Below the pieces are notes generated by a model, which worked only from the letters and a program-made list of their open reading frames with translations, was not told the DNA's origin and ran no database searches. Shown here piece after piece: positions 16,445 to 25,045 of a stretch of 64,000 nucleotides of DNA. Position numbers and translations under genes: made by a program. The stretch covers positions 992,001 through 1,056,000 of the forward strand of contig CP166131.1 of assembly GCA_041228345.1 (NCBI GenBank), in the 5' to 3' direction. The DNA is from Alphaproteobacteria bacterium LSUCC0396 (GTDB lineage: Bacteria > Pseudomonadota > Alphaproteobacteria > Puniceispirillales > Puniceispirillaceae). The number at the start of each line of letters is the position of its first letter. Position 1 is the stretch's first letter.

Positions 16445-19330
16445 TCATTCGCCCTTATTTGATGATTTGGAGGCTGATTTTGTCCATTCAATGCCATAGC
16501 GGAGCATCGCATCCGGTTCGGTAAGGCCGGGCGGTGAGGCAATCTGATCAAATTGCGGAGACACTTCAGCCGCCTCGTCCGCCGACGCGGCCTCAACCTT
16601 GACCCGCAAATCAAACCATGCGGCCTGACCGGTAATCGGATCAGAATTAGACCAGCGCATACCATCACCCTTTGGCGGCAGTAATTCATGGATGAGATGA
16701 TTCAGCAAAAAGCCCTTTTTAACCTCGGGGGCATCGGCATCTAGCTGCCATGCGCCTTTGCGTTTGCCGATTGCGTTCCACGTCCAGATCGTATGTTCGT
16801 TGACGCCTTCCATCACTGCCACCGGAACCCGGATTTTGCCATGATGCGAGGTCACCCAAATCCAGTCGCCCTCGACAACGCCAATTTTGGTGGCAAGTGT
16901 TTGCGAAATAAACATCGGGTTATAGCCATGAATTTGCCGTAACCACGGGTTTTGTGATCCCCATGAATGATACATTGCCATCGGCCGCTGGGTCAGCGCA
17001 TGGATCGGAAATTCATCCTCGTCAATGGCGCTTCCTTCAAATGGTGGATACCAGCTTGGCAACGGGGTAAAACATTGTTTGACCCGTTCGCGCAAATGTT
17101 CTGGCGGCTGCACATCGCCATGCCCCTCGGCAGCTAGCCGGAATTTCTGTAAGACTTCGGAATAAATCTGAAAATCATAGGGCTGCGGGCTGTCAAAAAA
17201 GCCCATTTCAACGGCAAATTCCTGATAGGCCATATTCGCCATTTTATAATATTTTGCCGCATCGGGAATTTCGGTATGCCAAAAGCCGCCATTTTCGATA
17301 TAGGCGTCAAGCTGTCCCGGATTTGGGGCGCCGCGCCCTTCAGCAGTGCCCGTCTCGCCGCGGAAACCGGCCAGCGGGCCGATGCCGGGCTTGCGCTCAT
17401 GATTGACGATATAATCGCCGTAATCAGCATATTTTGCGCTGCCATCTTCATTGACCATGCCTGGAAGGCCAAGCCGTGCCCCCAGATCCAGCAATACCGA
17501 CTGGAACCCGCGGACGTCACGATCCGGCTGCAATACCGGCCAGCGGATCGCGTCTGCAACACCATCAGCCTCGCAGATCGGCCGATCAAGAAGCGAGATT
17601 GCATCATGACGTTCAAGGTAGGTGGTGTCCGGAAGGATCAAATCGGCATAGGCAACCATTTCTGATTGATAGGCGTCAGAATAGATGATCTTGGGGATTT
17701 TATAATCACCGGTTTCAGCATCTTTCTCAGTCAGCATTTCCATGACACCGCGCGTATTCATTGATGAATTCCACGCCATGTTCGCCATATACATAAACAG
17801 AACATCAACCGGATATGGATCACCCGCAACAGCGTTTGAAATCACCATATGCATCAGGCCATGCGCCGACATTGGCGCATCCCAGCTATAGGCCTTGTCG
17901 ATACGTTGCGGCGTGCCATCCTTGCCGATGATTAAATCTTCCGGCCCTAAAACATAGCCAAGCGGCGCACCGGCCATTGGCTTGCCCGGCGCAACTTGAT
18001 CGGGGCGGCCTGCCGGTTTTGGATGAACCTCAGCCGGTTTTGGATAAGGCGGTTTAAAGCGGAACCCGCCCGGCACTTCAACCGACCCCAGAATAAGCTG
18101 CAAGACATGCAGCGCGCGGCAAGTCTGAAAGCCGTTTGAATGCGCCGAGATGCCCCGCATCGCATGCATTGAAACCGGGCGCCCGATCATCGTCTCATGA
18201 CGCTCGCCCTTCCAGTCAGTCCAAGGCTGGTTAATCACAATTTCCTTGGCAAAAGCAGCCGCGGCCAGATCAGCCGCAAGCTGACGAATACGCGCAGCCG
18301 GAATACCAACCTTGGCCGCAATCACATCCGGATCATAGGCATCATCAAGATAGGCCTCGGCCATTAGCATAAATGACGGTACCGCAATCGCGCCATTATC
18401 CAGTGCCACCTCTCCCTTTAACTGCGCGCTGACACCCATGCTGTCGTGCGCCACCAATTTGCCGGTTTTCCGGTCAAGAACCTGCGGCTTGCCATCTTCA
18501 CCGCGCAGGAACAACCCATCATTAGCCGCCCCCGGATTGCGAATTACCAGCCAGCTTGCATTGGTATAGCGCCGCAAATAATCAACATCGATATTACCCG
18601 ATAGCATCAATTCGCGGATCAATGACAGGATCAACAATCCATCGGTACCCGGGGTCACGCCGTACCAATCATCAGAGATCGCTGCATAGCCGGTTTGCAC
18701 CGGATTAACCGAAACCACCCGCTTGCCACGGTTCTTTAATTTTCCAAGGCCAATTTTAATCGGGTTTGAATCGTGATCCTCGGCGACGCCGAATAGCACA
18801 AACATTTCGGTCAGATCCCAGTCGGGTGAGCCAAATTCCCAGAATGCGCCGCCAATTGTGTAGATGCCGCCAGCCGCCATATTGACCGAACAAAAGCCAC
18901 CATGCGCGGCAAAATTTGGCGTGCCGAACTGCTGTGCCCACCAGCCGGTAAGGGCTTGTGACTGGTCACGGCCGGTAAAAAACGCCAGCTTTTTCGGATT
19001 GGTTTCGCGGATTGGCGCCAGCCATTCAGTCGCCGTGCCAAGCGCCTCTTCCCAGCTAATCGCCTCAAATTGGCCACTACCACGCGGGCCAACACGCTTT
19101 AGCGGGCTGCGCAGGCGTGCCGGTGAATAATGCTGCATAATGCCCGCCGACCCCTTGGCGCACAGCACACCCTTATTTACCGGATGATTGCGGTTGCCCT
19201 CGATATAGCGTACCTTACCATCACGCAAATGCACATTGATCCCACAGCGGCAAGCACACATATAGCAGGTGGTTTTTTTGACCTCATCCGCAACTTTTGG
19301 CGAACGCTCGACAATTGGTTCAACACTCAT
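16445..19330 (-). CDS. soeA: Molybdopterin catalytic subunit of a SoeABC-type sulfite dehydrogenase
   Basis: A 961-residue molybdopterin (bis-MGD) oxidoreductase. The N-terminal [4Fe-4S] site is C22-x2-C25-x3-C29..C57 (CYMCACRC, GVLCAKG). The probable Mo ligand is C147 in HGGFCSVNMAAGG. The C-terminal molydopterin dinucleotide domain covers about residues 770-930. There is no Tat signal, so it should work in the cytoplasm. This, the ~960-residue length and the soeB/soeC partners match SoeA, which oxidises sulfite to sulfate and feeds quinone. DMSO, thiosulfate or polysulfide reductases of this family usually carry a Tat signal. A 17-bp gap to the upstream phosphate acyltransferase places both in one operon. 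Confidence 0.78.
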   Translation of the reverse strand: MSVEPIVERSPKVADEVKKTTCYMCACRCGINVHLRDGKVRYIEGNRNHPVNKGVLCAKGSAGIMQHYSPARLRSPLKRVGPRGSGQFEAISWEEALGTATEWLAPIRETNPKKLAFFTGRDQSQALTGWWAQQFGTPNFAAHGGFCSVNMAAGGIYTIGGAFWEFGSPDWDLTEMFVLFGVAEDHDSNPIKIGLGKLKNRGKRVVSVNPVQTGYAAISDDWYGVTPGTDGLLILSLIRELMLSGNIDVDYLRRYTNASWLVIRNPGAANDGLFLRGEDGKPQVLDRKTGKLVAHDSMGVSAQLKGEVALDNGAIAVPSFMLMAEAYLDDAYDPDVIAAKVGIPAARIRQLAADLAAAAFAKEIVINQPWTDWKGERHETMIGRPVSMHAMRGISAHSNGFQTCRALHVLQLILGSVEVPGGFRFKPPYPKPAEVHPKPAGRPDQVAPGKPMAGAPLGYVLGPEDLIIGKDGTPQRIDKAYSWDAPMSAHGLMHMVISNAVAGDPYPVDVLFMYMANMAWNSSMNTRGVMEMLTEKDAETGDYKIPKIIYSDAYQSEMVAYADLILPDTTYLERHDAISLLDRPICEADGVADAIRWPVLQPDRDVRGFQSVLLDLGARLGLPGMVNEDGSAKYADYGDYIVNHERKPGIGPLAGFRGETGTAEGRGAPNPGQLDAYIENGGFWHTEIPDAAKYYKMANMAYQEFAVEMGFFDSPQPYDFQIYSEVLQKFRLAAEGHGDVQPPEHLRERVKQCFTPLPSWYPPFEGSAIDEDEFPIHALTQRPMAMYHSWGSQNPWLRQIHGYNPMFISQTLATKIGVVEGDWIWVTSHHGKIRVPVAVMEGVNEHTIWTWNAIGKRKGAWQLDADAPEVKKGFLLNHLIHELLPPKGDGMRWSNSDPITGQAAWFDLRVKVEAASADEAAEVSPQFDQIASPPGLTEPDAMLRYGIEWTKSASKSSNKGE

Positions 19331-19347
19331 ATTTTTGCTCCAGAAAC

Positions 19348-20310
19348 TTAGCCGTCGTCGCGGCCGACAATCGCCGCTAATGCCAAAGATGCCAATCGTG
19401 CGGCTGGTGGATCAGACCGGCTTGTCAGGATAATTGGGATTGCCCCGCCAAGAACCAGTCCGGCCGCTAGGCCGCCACTAAACCACACAAGAGATTTAAA
19501 CAAAATATTGCCCGACACAATATCTGGCACAACAAGTCCATCCGCCATGCCGGCAACAGGCCCATGAACGCCCTTAATCGCAACCGCCTGCGGCGCAACC
19601 GCCAGATCAAACGATAGCGGGCCAGCAAAATCAGCCGCCGGATCAGCGGTGCTGGCACGCGATGCAATTTCGGCTGCCTCGCCGCTTGATGGCATTGCCG
19701 GCAAGACTGACTCGGTGGCAGACAAAATCGCAATCCGCGGGCGCGGCTGGCCAAGGCGGCGGCTTAAATCCGCCATATGCAATGCTGCCTCTACCCGCGT
19801 TTCGATGTCTGGTGCAACATTGACCGCCGCATCACTAATCAGCAACGGGCGCCCACCTGCGGGCGGCAACATGGCAAACAAATGCACCAACCGCTTGCCG
19901 ATGCGAATACCCGCAGCGCGTTTGACAATCCCGCCCATGAAAATATCTGTATGAAGCTGACCCTTGGCAAGACCAGCAACCCGGCTTTGCCCAAACAGCT
20001 GGATTGCAGCATCAATTGCGCCTGCCTCGCCTACCGCCGGAACAATCTCAACACCCGCCAGATCCCAGCCAATCGCCGCAGCATCCCTCGCAATAATATC
20101 CGGCTCGCCAATCAGGATCGGCACTGCCAGCTTCGCCGCCGCCGCGGCGCGTGCGGTCTCCAAACTTGCCGCACCAATGGCCCGAACAAACCCAAACGGC
20201 TTGGGCGCAGACGAGGCCGCCAACGCCAGTAAATCTGGCGGGCACACCATATCACCACTGGCTAGAAAGCGGCTTGGCATCATGCTGGACGAATTGGCTT
20301 GGTTCGACAT
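19348..20310 (-). CDS. pta: Phosphate acetyl/acyltransferase (Pta-like)
   Basis: A 321-residue phosphate acetyl/butyryltransferase-family enzyme of the short type (no N-terminal DRTGG part). Family motifs are AGLAKGQLHTDIFMGG, LISDAAVNVAPDIETR and the C-terminal IILTSRSDPPAARLASLALA. The start is ATG 20310, preceded by TTAGGAATAGA. The frame extends upstream to 20394 but without family sequence. In taurine degradation Pta converts acetyl phosphate, released by sulfoacetaldehyde acetyltransferase (Xsc), to acetyl-CoA, while the sulfite goes to SoeABC encoded directly downstream. No xsc gene is in the window. A TauR-like operator lies 173 bp upstream of this start. Confidence 0.75.
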   Translation of the reverse strand: MSNQANSSSMMPSRFLASGDMVCPPDLLALAASSAPKPFGFVRAIGAASLETARAAAAAKLAVPILIGEPDIIARDAAAIGWDLAGVEIVPAVGEAGAIDAAIQLFGQSRVAGLAKGQLHTDIFMGGIVKRAAGIRIGKRLVHLFAMLPPAGGRPLLISDAAVNVAPDIETRVEAALHMADLSRRLGQPRPRIAILSATESVLPAMPSSGEAAEIASRASTADPAADFAGPLSFDLAVAPQAVAIKGVHGPVAGMADGLVVPDIVSGNILFKSLVWFSGGLAAGLVLGGAIPIILTSRSDPPAARLASLALAAIVGRDDG

Positions 20311-20482
20311 TCTATTCCTAATCAAGCTTGCTTGAGACACAGGCGGATGAATTGCATCAGGCGACATGGTCATCAAAAAGGGCCATAGCGCCACCGATCG
20401 GCATGCGTTGCTGCCCCGCGCCCAACAGGCATGAACAGCTTTTTCTATATGCCATATTTGCCACCGATCTTAAAGCGGCGAT

Positions 20483-20513
20483 TGGAACCAGATCACGCTA
20501 TTTCTGGTACCAG
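20483..20513 (-). promoter_or_regulatory. Candidate TauR operator upstream of pta-soeABC
   Basis: Read on the minus strand: CTGGTACCA, 13 bp, CTGGTTCCA, a direct repeat with 22-bp spacing. The same two 9-mers with the same spacing occur between tauR and tpa (22232-22262). The site is in the 295-bp gap between pta and tauR, which otherwise holds only a 15-bp tandem repeat. Confidence 0.7.
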
Positions 20514-20547
20514 TTGCAGCAGTGGTCATGCGGGTGAACCTTGCAAA

Positions 20548-20592
20548 ACAACGCCGTGAAAGACAACGCAGTGAAAAACAACGCGGTGAAAA
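20548..20592. repeat. 15-bp tandem repeat, three copies
   Basis: ACAACGCCGTGAAAG, ACAACGCAGTGAAAA and ACAACGCGGTGAAAA stand end to end, finishing 13 bp before the tauR stop codon on the other strand. Confidence 0.9.
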
Positions 20593-20605
20593 AGCTGACG
20601 GATGA

Positions 20606-22123
20606 TCATGGTTTTAATTTGCGCATACAGGCACCAAGCCGCGCGATGCCTTCGGGAATCCGCTCTGACGAGATTGCCGAATAGGACAGGCGAAAATAAT
20701 TTAATGGCGAGGTGTCGCGGCCAAAAAACACATCACCCGCCTCAATTAGAACCCCGTCCTGCATGGCGCGTTCGGCCAAAATACGCGAATCAAGCCAGTC
20801 CGGCCCGCTGACCCAAAAGCTGGTGCCGCCAAAATGTGCCGCGCTGTGAGAAAACAGCCCTTCGGCATCAATGGCAGATTGCAGCACTCGTCGGCGTTCG
20901 GCCAGATGACGGCGCAGCCGCCGGATCTGTGCATCATAATGCCCCAGCGCCATAAAATAGGCCAAGGTTCGCTGGGCATGGCCCGGCGGATGCCGCAAAA
21001 TCAAATGGCGAAGCGCGCGCGCTTGCTGGATCAGCCCCTCGGGTGCCACCATATAGCCAAGGCGCAGGCCGGGGAAAACTGATTTGGACAGACTGCCAAC
21101 ATAGATCACGCGGCCATCATTATCCTGCGCCTTTAATGCCGGCGTTGGTGATTCGAGAAAATTCATCTCAAATTCGTAATCATCTTCAATGACCAGCAAA
21201 TCATGCCGCGCCGCCATATCTAGCAATTGCCGCCGACGGCTGGCCGACATCGTATGGGTTGTCGGGCATTGGTGCGATGGCGTAATGAACACCGAATCTG
21301 CCCGGCGCAAAACCTCCTCATCAAGTATCAGACCACCAGCATCAACCGGTAACGCAGTGATGGCCTTGGTACGTTGCAGCAGAATATCGCGTAAATCTGG
21401 ATAGGACGGGCTTTCGATGACCACATGCTTGGACTGATCCACCAGCAATTGGGCGACAAGATATAGAGCGTTTTGCGCCCCCAAAGTCACCAGAATCTGT
21501 TCGGGACGGGCCTTGATCCCCCGCCTTGGCAGGCTTCGCGAGCAGATGTAATTGACCAGCATGGGGTCATCATGCTGGCCGAAATCACCGACCATCGTGC
21601 TGAAATTACGCATCCCCAGCGCCTGACGGGCACAGTCACGCCATTCAGAATGCGAGAATAATTCGTCATCCACCTGCCCATAGACAAAGGGATAGGCATA
21701 TTCGCGCCAATTCACCGGCTTTTGCACCGGCCGGATATAGCTGCATGACTGCACCAGCTTTGCGTCCCAGTCAATTTTACCAGTACCCGCATTGGTGCCC
21801 AGATTGGTACTGGCATCAATATTTGCAAAAGGCTGATCAGCACCCGGCGTATCAACAAGCCGCGTCGTTGGCGCCTCGTCACTGACAACATAGCCCGAGC
21901 GTTCACGTGGCTGCAGATAGCCAGTATCCACAAGCGCCTGATAAGCGAGAATAACCGTGTTACGCGACACTTTTAGCTGGTGCGACAGCATACGGCTTGA
22001 CGGCAATTTATCCCCGGGCAGAACCGAATGATTGAGAATCAGCTCGACAATCGACTGTCTGATCTGCGCCTGCAGGCTAATCCCCGATGACGGATCCAAC
22101 ATGATAATTAGATTTTCATTCAT
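20606..22123 (-). CDS. tauR: MocR/GntR-family PLP-binding regulator, TauR-like
   Basis: A 505-residue regulator. An N-terminal GntR winged helix (residues ~12-80, PGDKLPSSRMLSHQLKVSRNTVILAYQAL) is fused to an aminotransferase class I-like domain (residues ~130-500) that binds PLP at the lysine of VGSLSKSVFPGLR. TauR activates taurine genes in relatives. Here it is divergent from the Tpa-like gene across a 387-bp region with a direct-repeat operator, and a matching site lies upstream of pta-soeABC. Other MocR proteins control polyamine, GABA or vitamin B6 genes. The taurine assignment rests on the neighbours tauABC, pta and soe. Confidence 0.82.
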   Translation of the reverse strand: MNENLIIMLDPSSGISLQAQIRQSIVELILNHSVLPGDKLPSSRMLSHQLKVSRNTVILAYQALVDTGYLQPRERSGYVVSDEAPTTRLVDTPGADQPFANIDASTNLGTNAGTGKIDWDAKLVQSCSYIRPVQKPVNWREYAYPFVYGQVDDELFSHSEWRDCARQALGMRNFSTMVGDFGQHDDPMLVNYICSRSLPRRGIKARPEQILVTLGAQNALYLVAQLLVDQSKHVVIESPSYPDLRDILLQRTKAITALPVDAGGLILDEEVLRRADSVFITPSHQCPTTHTMSASRRRQLLDMAARHDLLVIEDDYEFEMNFLESPTPALKAQDNDGRVIYVGSLSKSVFPGLRLGYMVAPEGLIQQARALRHLILRHPPGHAQRTLAYFMALGHYDAQIRRLRRHLAERRRVLQSAIDAEGLFSHSAAHFGGTSFWVSGPDWLDSRILAERAMQDGVLIEAGDVFFGRDTSPLNYFRLSYSAISSERIPEGIARLGACMRKLKP

Positions 22124-22231
22124 GCGCCCAAACCCTCAACACTTCAATAACGCGGCACCCGTATAAAAAAGCCTCTGATAAGCTGGCCCTTCACAAATTG
22201 GTCGGATATTTACCGCCCTATTATAACATAA

Positions 22232-22262
22232 CTGGTACCAATCAATGCCGCAACTGGCTCCA
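22232..22262 (+). promoter_or_regulatory. Candidate TauR operator between tauR and tpa
   Basis: CTGGTACCA (22232-22240), 13 bp, CTGGCTCCA (22254-22262), a direct repeat with 22-bp spacing (two helical turns). It lies in the 387-bp tauR/tpa divergent region (22124-22510). The rest of that region shows no gene. The tpa frame is open back to 22322 but lacks family sequence there. Confidence 0.7.
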
Positions 22263-22510
22263 TAAACGGGACTTGCTGTTAATCAGGGCTTTTGTCACAG
22301 TAGGCTTGATTTATTCCGGCGATGAGTGGCCGCGATGCCAAACCATTGCCGGTTGATCAGCATTTTCAAATATCACCAGAAGTGATACACCGATTTATAG
22401 AGAATTTTTGGGTTGATCGCTGCGCCTGCGGCGATCACGTAAACAAGAGATCAGGGCACAAACGCCGCGTCGCATCCGATCGGCCGGTGTTCTTTAAAAG
22501 GAGCCGTACC

Positions 22511-23836
22511 ATGTCTTATGACGTTAATTCACTCGAAGCACACTGGATGCCATTCTCGGGAAATCGCGACTTCAAGAAAGAGCCGCGCATCGTTGTTAAA
22601 TCTGAAGGCATGTATATGTGGGATTACAAGGGCGGCGAGATCATCGACGGATCATCAGCGCTGTTCTGCACGCCGCTTGGCCATGGCCGCCGCGAGATCG
22701 CCGAAGCGGTTTACCAGCAAATGCTGGCAAATGATTACACGCCGCATTTCCAGCTTGGCCATCCGGGGTCCTTTGATCTTGCCGAGCGCGTTTGCCGCCT
22801 CTTGCCAGACCAGTTTAATCACGTGTTCTTCACCAATTCCGGATCAGAATCAATCGAGACCGCGATCAAGGTCGTGCTCGCCTATCAGCGCGCATCTGGT
22901 CAGGCGCAACGTAACCGGCTGATCAGTCGTGAACGCGCCTATCACGGGGTGAATATGGGCGGTGTATCGCTTGCCGGCATGGTCCGCAACCGCGAAACCT
23001 TTGGTTTGACCCTGCCGAACATCTCGTTGATCCGCCACACGTGGCAGGAGGATCAGCGCTTTTCAAAGGGACAGCCGAAAACCGGTGCCGAGCTGGCGAT
23101 GGATCTCGAGCGGATCGCTGAAAATCTTGGTGGCTCAACCTTGGCTGCGGTCTTTATCGAGCCGGTTGCCGGATCAACCGGCACGCTGGTACCGCCGGTT
23201 GGCTATTTGGAAAAGATTCGCGAGATTTGTGACAAGCATGGCTTGTTGCTGATTTTTGATGAGGTGATTACCGGATTTGGCCGGATGGGCACCCCATTTG
23301 CCACGCAGAAATTTAATGTAAAGCCGGATATCATCACCATGGCAAAAGCGTTGACGAATGGCGCGATTCCAATGGGCGGCGTCGCCGTTACCGACGAGAT
23401 TTACAACACCATCACCAACGCTGCGCCAGAGAATGCTATCGAATTCTTCCATGGCTATACCTATTCAGCGCATCCTGCAGCCTGTGCCGCCGGCATCGCA
23501 ACGCAGAAAATCTATGAAAATGAGGGCATCTTTGAACGGGCTGCGGCGCTGGAGGATTACTTCCTTGATGCGATCTGGACTCTGGAAGATCATCCGCTGG
23601 TAGCCGATATCCGCGGCATTGGCATGATGGCTGGTGTCGAGGTGCATTCCGACGGCGTTCCCGGACGCCGTGGCGGCCAGTTGCAAAAAGATATGTTCTG
23701 GAACGGCCTCCATGTGAAATGGACAGGTGATAACGGGATTGTTGCGCCGGCCTTTATCGCCGAGCGTAAGCATGTTGACGAGATCGTTGATAAATTCCGC
23801 AAAACTTTGGACGAAACGCTCGAAGCCAGCGTTTAA
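22511..23836 (+). CDS. tpa: Class III aminotransferase, probably taurine:pyruvate aminotransferase
   Basis: A 441-residue PLP enzyme. Seen are SLEAHWMPFSGNRDF at the N terminus, NSGSESIETA, FDEVITGFGRMG and the PLP lysine in MAKALTNGAIPMGG. It would move the amino group of taurine to pyruvate, giving sulfoacetaldehyde and alanine. The sequence also resembles omega-amino acid (beta-alanine):pyruvate aminotransferases (BauA). Taurine is preferred because of the divergent TauR-like regulator and the tauABC transporter on the other side. The start ATG 22511 has AGGAG before it. Its stop overlaps the next start (TAATG). Confidence 0.72.
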   Translation: MSYDVNSLEAHWMPFSGNRDFKKEPRIVVKSEGMYMWDYKGGEIIDGSSALFCTPLGHGRREIAEAVYQQMLANDYTPHFQLGHPGSFDLAERVCRLLPDQFNHVFFTNSGSESIETAIKVVLAYQRASGQAQRNRLISRERAYHGVNMGGVSLAGMVRNRETFGLTLPNISLIRHTWQEDQRFSKGQPKTGAELAMDLERIAENLGGSTLAAVFIEPVAGSTGTLVPPVGYLEKIREICDKHGLLLIFDEVITGFGRMGTPFATQKFNVKPDIITMAKALTNGAIPMGGVAVTDEIYNTITNAAPENAIEFFHGYTYSAHPAACAAGIATQKIYENEGIFERAAALEDYFLDAIWTLEDHPLVADIRGIGMMAGVEVHSDGVPGRRGGQLQKDMFWNGLHVKWTGDNGIVAPAFIAERKHVDEIVDKFRKTLDETLEASV

Positions 23837-24960
23837 TGATTGCGGTCAGCGGCAGCGGCATTGCCGGACTGGCTGCCGCGCTCGCCGTCCTTCGCAATCA
23901 AAAACCGTTATTGTTTGTTGCTGGTGCAACGCCAGCAACAGACCTCCCCGGTGGGGTGCAGATTGCCCCAAACGGATGGGAGGCACTTGACCAGCTAGGA
24001 ATTGGTGATGCGGCCCGCGCCCGCGCCACCGATTTGCAGGCTATCAATGTCCGCACTATGCGCTCGGCCGCAACTTTGGCCAGTCTTGATCTCGGCACTT
24101 CAGCCTATGCCAGCCTATCGCGTGCCGACCTTGCTAGCCTGTTGCAAGCAGAAATCAATGCGGCCGGCGGGGGACAACGCATCACCGCCAATATTACCCA
24201 CGCAATTCAGCGCGGGCCCGATCAGGGCAAGCGGCTGCATATGATCACCGATGATGGCCGCACATATCTGGTCGATGCGCTGATTGCCGCTGACGGGATT
24301 CGCGGTTTTGGCCGCAATTATGTGCATGGCAATGATGATGATAAGCACGCGCCTGGCCCTAGCCGCGTCGCCATGCGCGCCGTCGCCAAGGCCGCTGGTC
24401 TGCCGCGTCTTTTCGCCCAGCCATTCTGCAATCTTTGGCTGGGAAATGGTGCCCATTTCGTGCATTACCCGCTGCATGGCGGCACTGATGTGAATATGGT
24501 GCTGACGCTGGATGCGGCCAAGGCCGGCGATGAATGGCAGGATCGCTATTTCGGGCAGAATGAAATTCTGTCACCGCTCTGCGGGAACACCGATATTAAA
24601 TGGGCAAAAACGCCGCTACCGCTGCATCCTTATCAGGATTGCTGGCGGCGTGGACGCGTGATCCTTGCAGGTGATGCGGCGCATCCAATTCCCCCCAACC
24701 TTGCCCAAGGCGCCGGACAAAGCCTCGTTGATGCTGCTAGCCTTTTACAGTGGCTGGCCAATGATCATCTTGATCATGCGTTATCTGGCTATGCGCGTGA
24801 ACGATCCGCGGCAGTTGGCGTGATTTTCAAGAAGGCGTCAGTCAGCAGTAAAATCATGGCGCTTGATGGTGGTGCGGCGGCAGCGCGCAGCACCGTCATT
24901 GGCCTTGGTGGGGCACCGATGCTAAACGCGTGGCTGGCAGAGGTATGGGCGGCTGCCTAA
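23836..24960 (+). CDS. FAD-dependent monooxygenase of the UbiH/salicylate hydroxylase type
   Basis: A 374-residue group A flavin monooxygenase. The Rossmann motif GSGIAGLAAALAVL is at the N terminus, a shortened DG region (AADGIRGFGRN) lies mid-protein, and the second FAD motif is GDAAHPIPPNLAQGAGQ. Its start overlaps the aminotransferase stop by one base, so the two are probably translated together and work in one pathway. No step of the known taurine route needs such an enzyme. It might act on a related sulfonate, on an amine by-product, or be unrelated to sulfur. Substrate unknown. Confidence 0.8.
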   Translation: MIAVSGSGIAGLAAALAVLRNQKPLLFVAGATPATDLPGGVQIAPNGWEALDQLGIGDAARARATDLQAINVRTMRSAATLASLDLGTSAYASLSRADLASLLQAEINAAGGGQRITANITHAIQRGPDQGKRLHMITDDGRTYLVDALIAADGIRGFGRNYVHGNDDDKHAPGPSRVAMRAVAKAAGLPRLFAQPFCNLWLGNGAHFVHYPLHGGTDVNMVLTLDAAKAGDEWQDRYFGQNEILSPLCGNTDIKWAKTPLPLHPYQDCWRRGRVILAGDAAHPIPPNLAQGAGQSLVDAASLLQWLANDHLDHALSGYARERSAAVGVIFKKASVSSKIMALDGGAAAARSTVIGLGGAPMLNAWLAEVWAAA

Positions 24961-24994
24961 ATAACACCGCCCGATTTCAAAATTCTACTAGGTC

Positions 24995-25033
24995 GCATAA
25001 TATCGGCGCATAATACGGGGCATAATACTGGTC
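24995..25033. repeat. 12-13-bp tandem repeat, three copies
   Basis: CATAAT-based units start at 24996, 25009 and 25021 (CATAATATCGGCG, CATAATACGGGG, CATAATACTGGTC). They fill most of the 85-bp convergent gap between the monooxygenase gene and tauC. Confidence 0.75.
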
Positions 25034-25045
25034 TCGCTGGCTTTC

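Noticed and set aside
16444-16689. N-terminal extension of soeB reaching back to 16689
   Set aside because: It is only the shadow of soeA in another frame. The Fe-S protein starts properly at 16443 right after the soeA stop.
14780-19330. Calling the molybdoenzyme a DMSO reductase (DmsABC)
   Set aside because: The catalytic subunit lacks a Tat signal, carries Cys at the likely Mo position and sits with pta beside taurine genes, which fits SoeABC better. DMSO reductase remains a lesser possibility.
22322-22510. 63-residue N-terminal extension of the Tpa-like gene
   Set aside because: No family sequence there, and an AGGAG ribosome site directly precedes the ATG at 22511.
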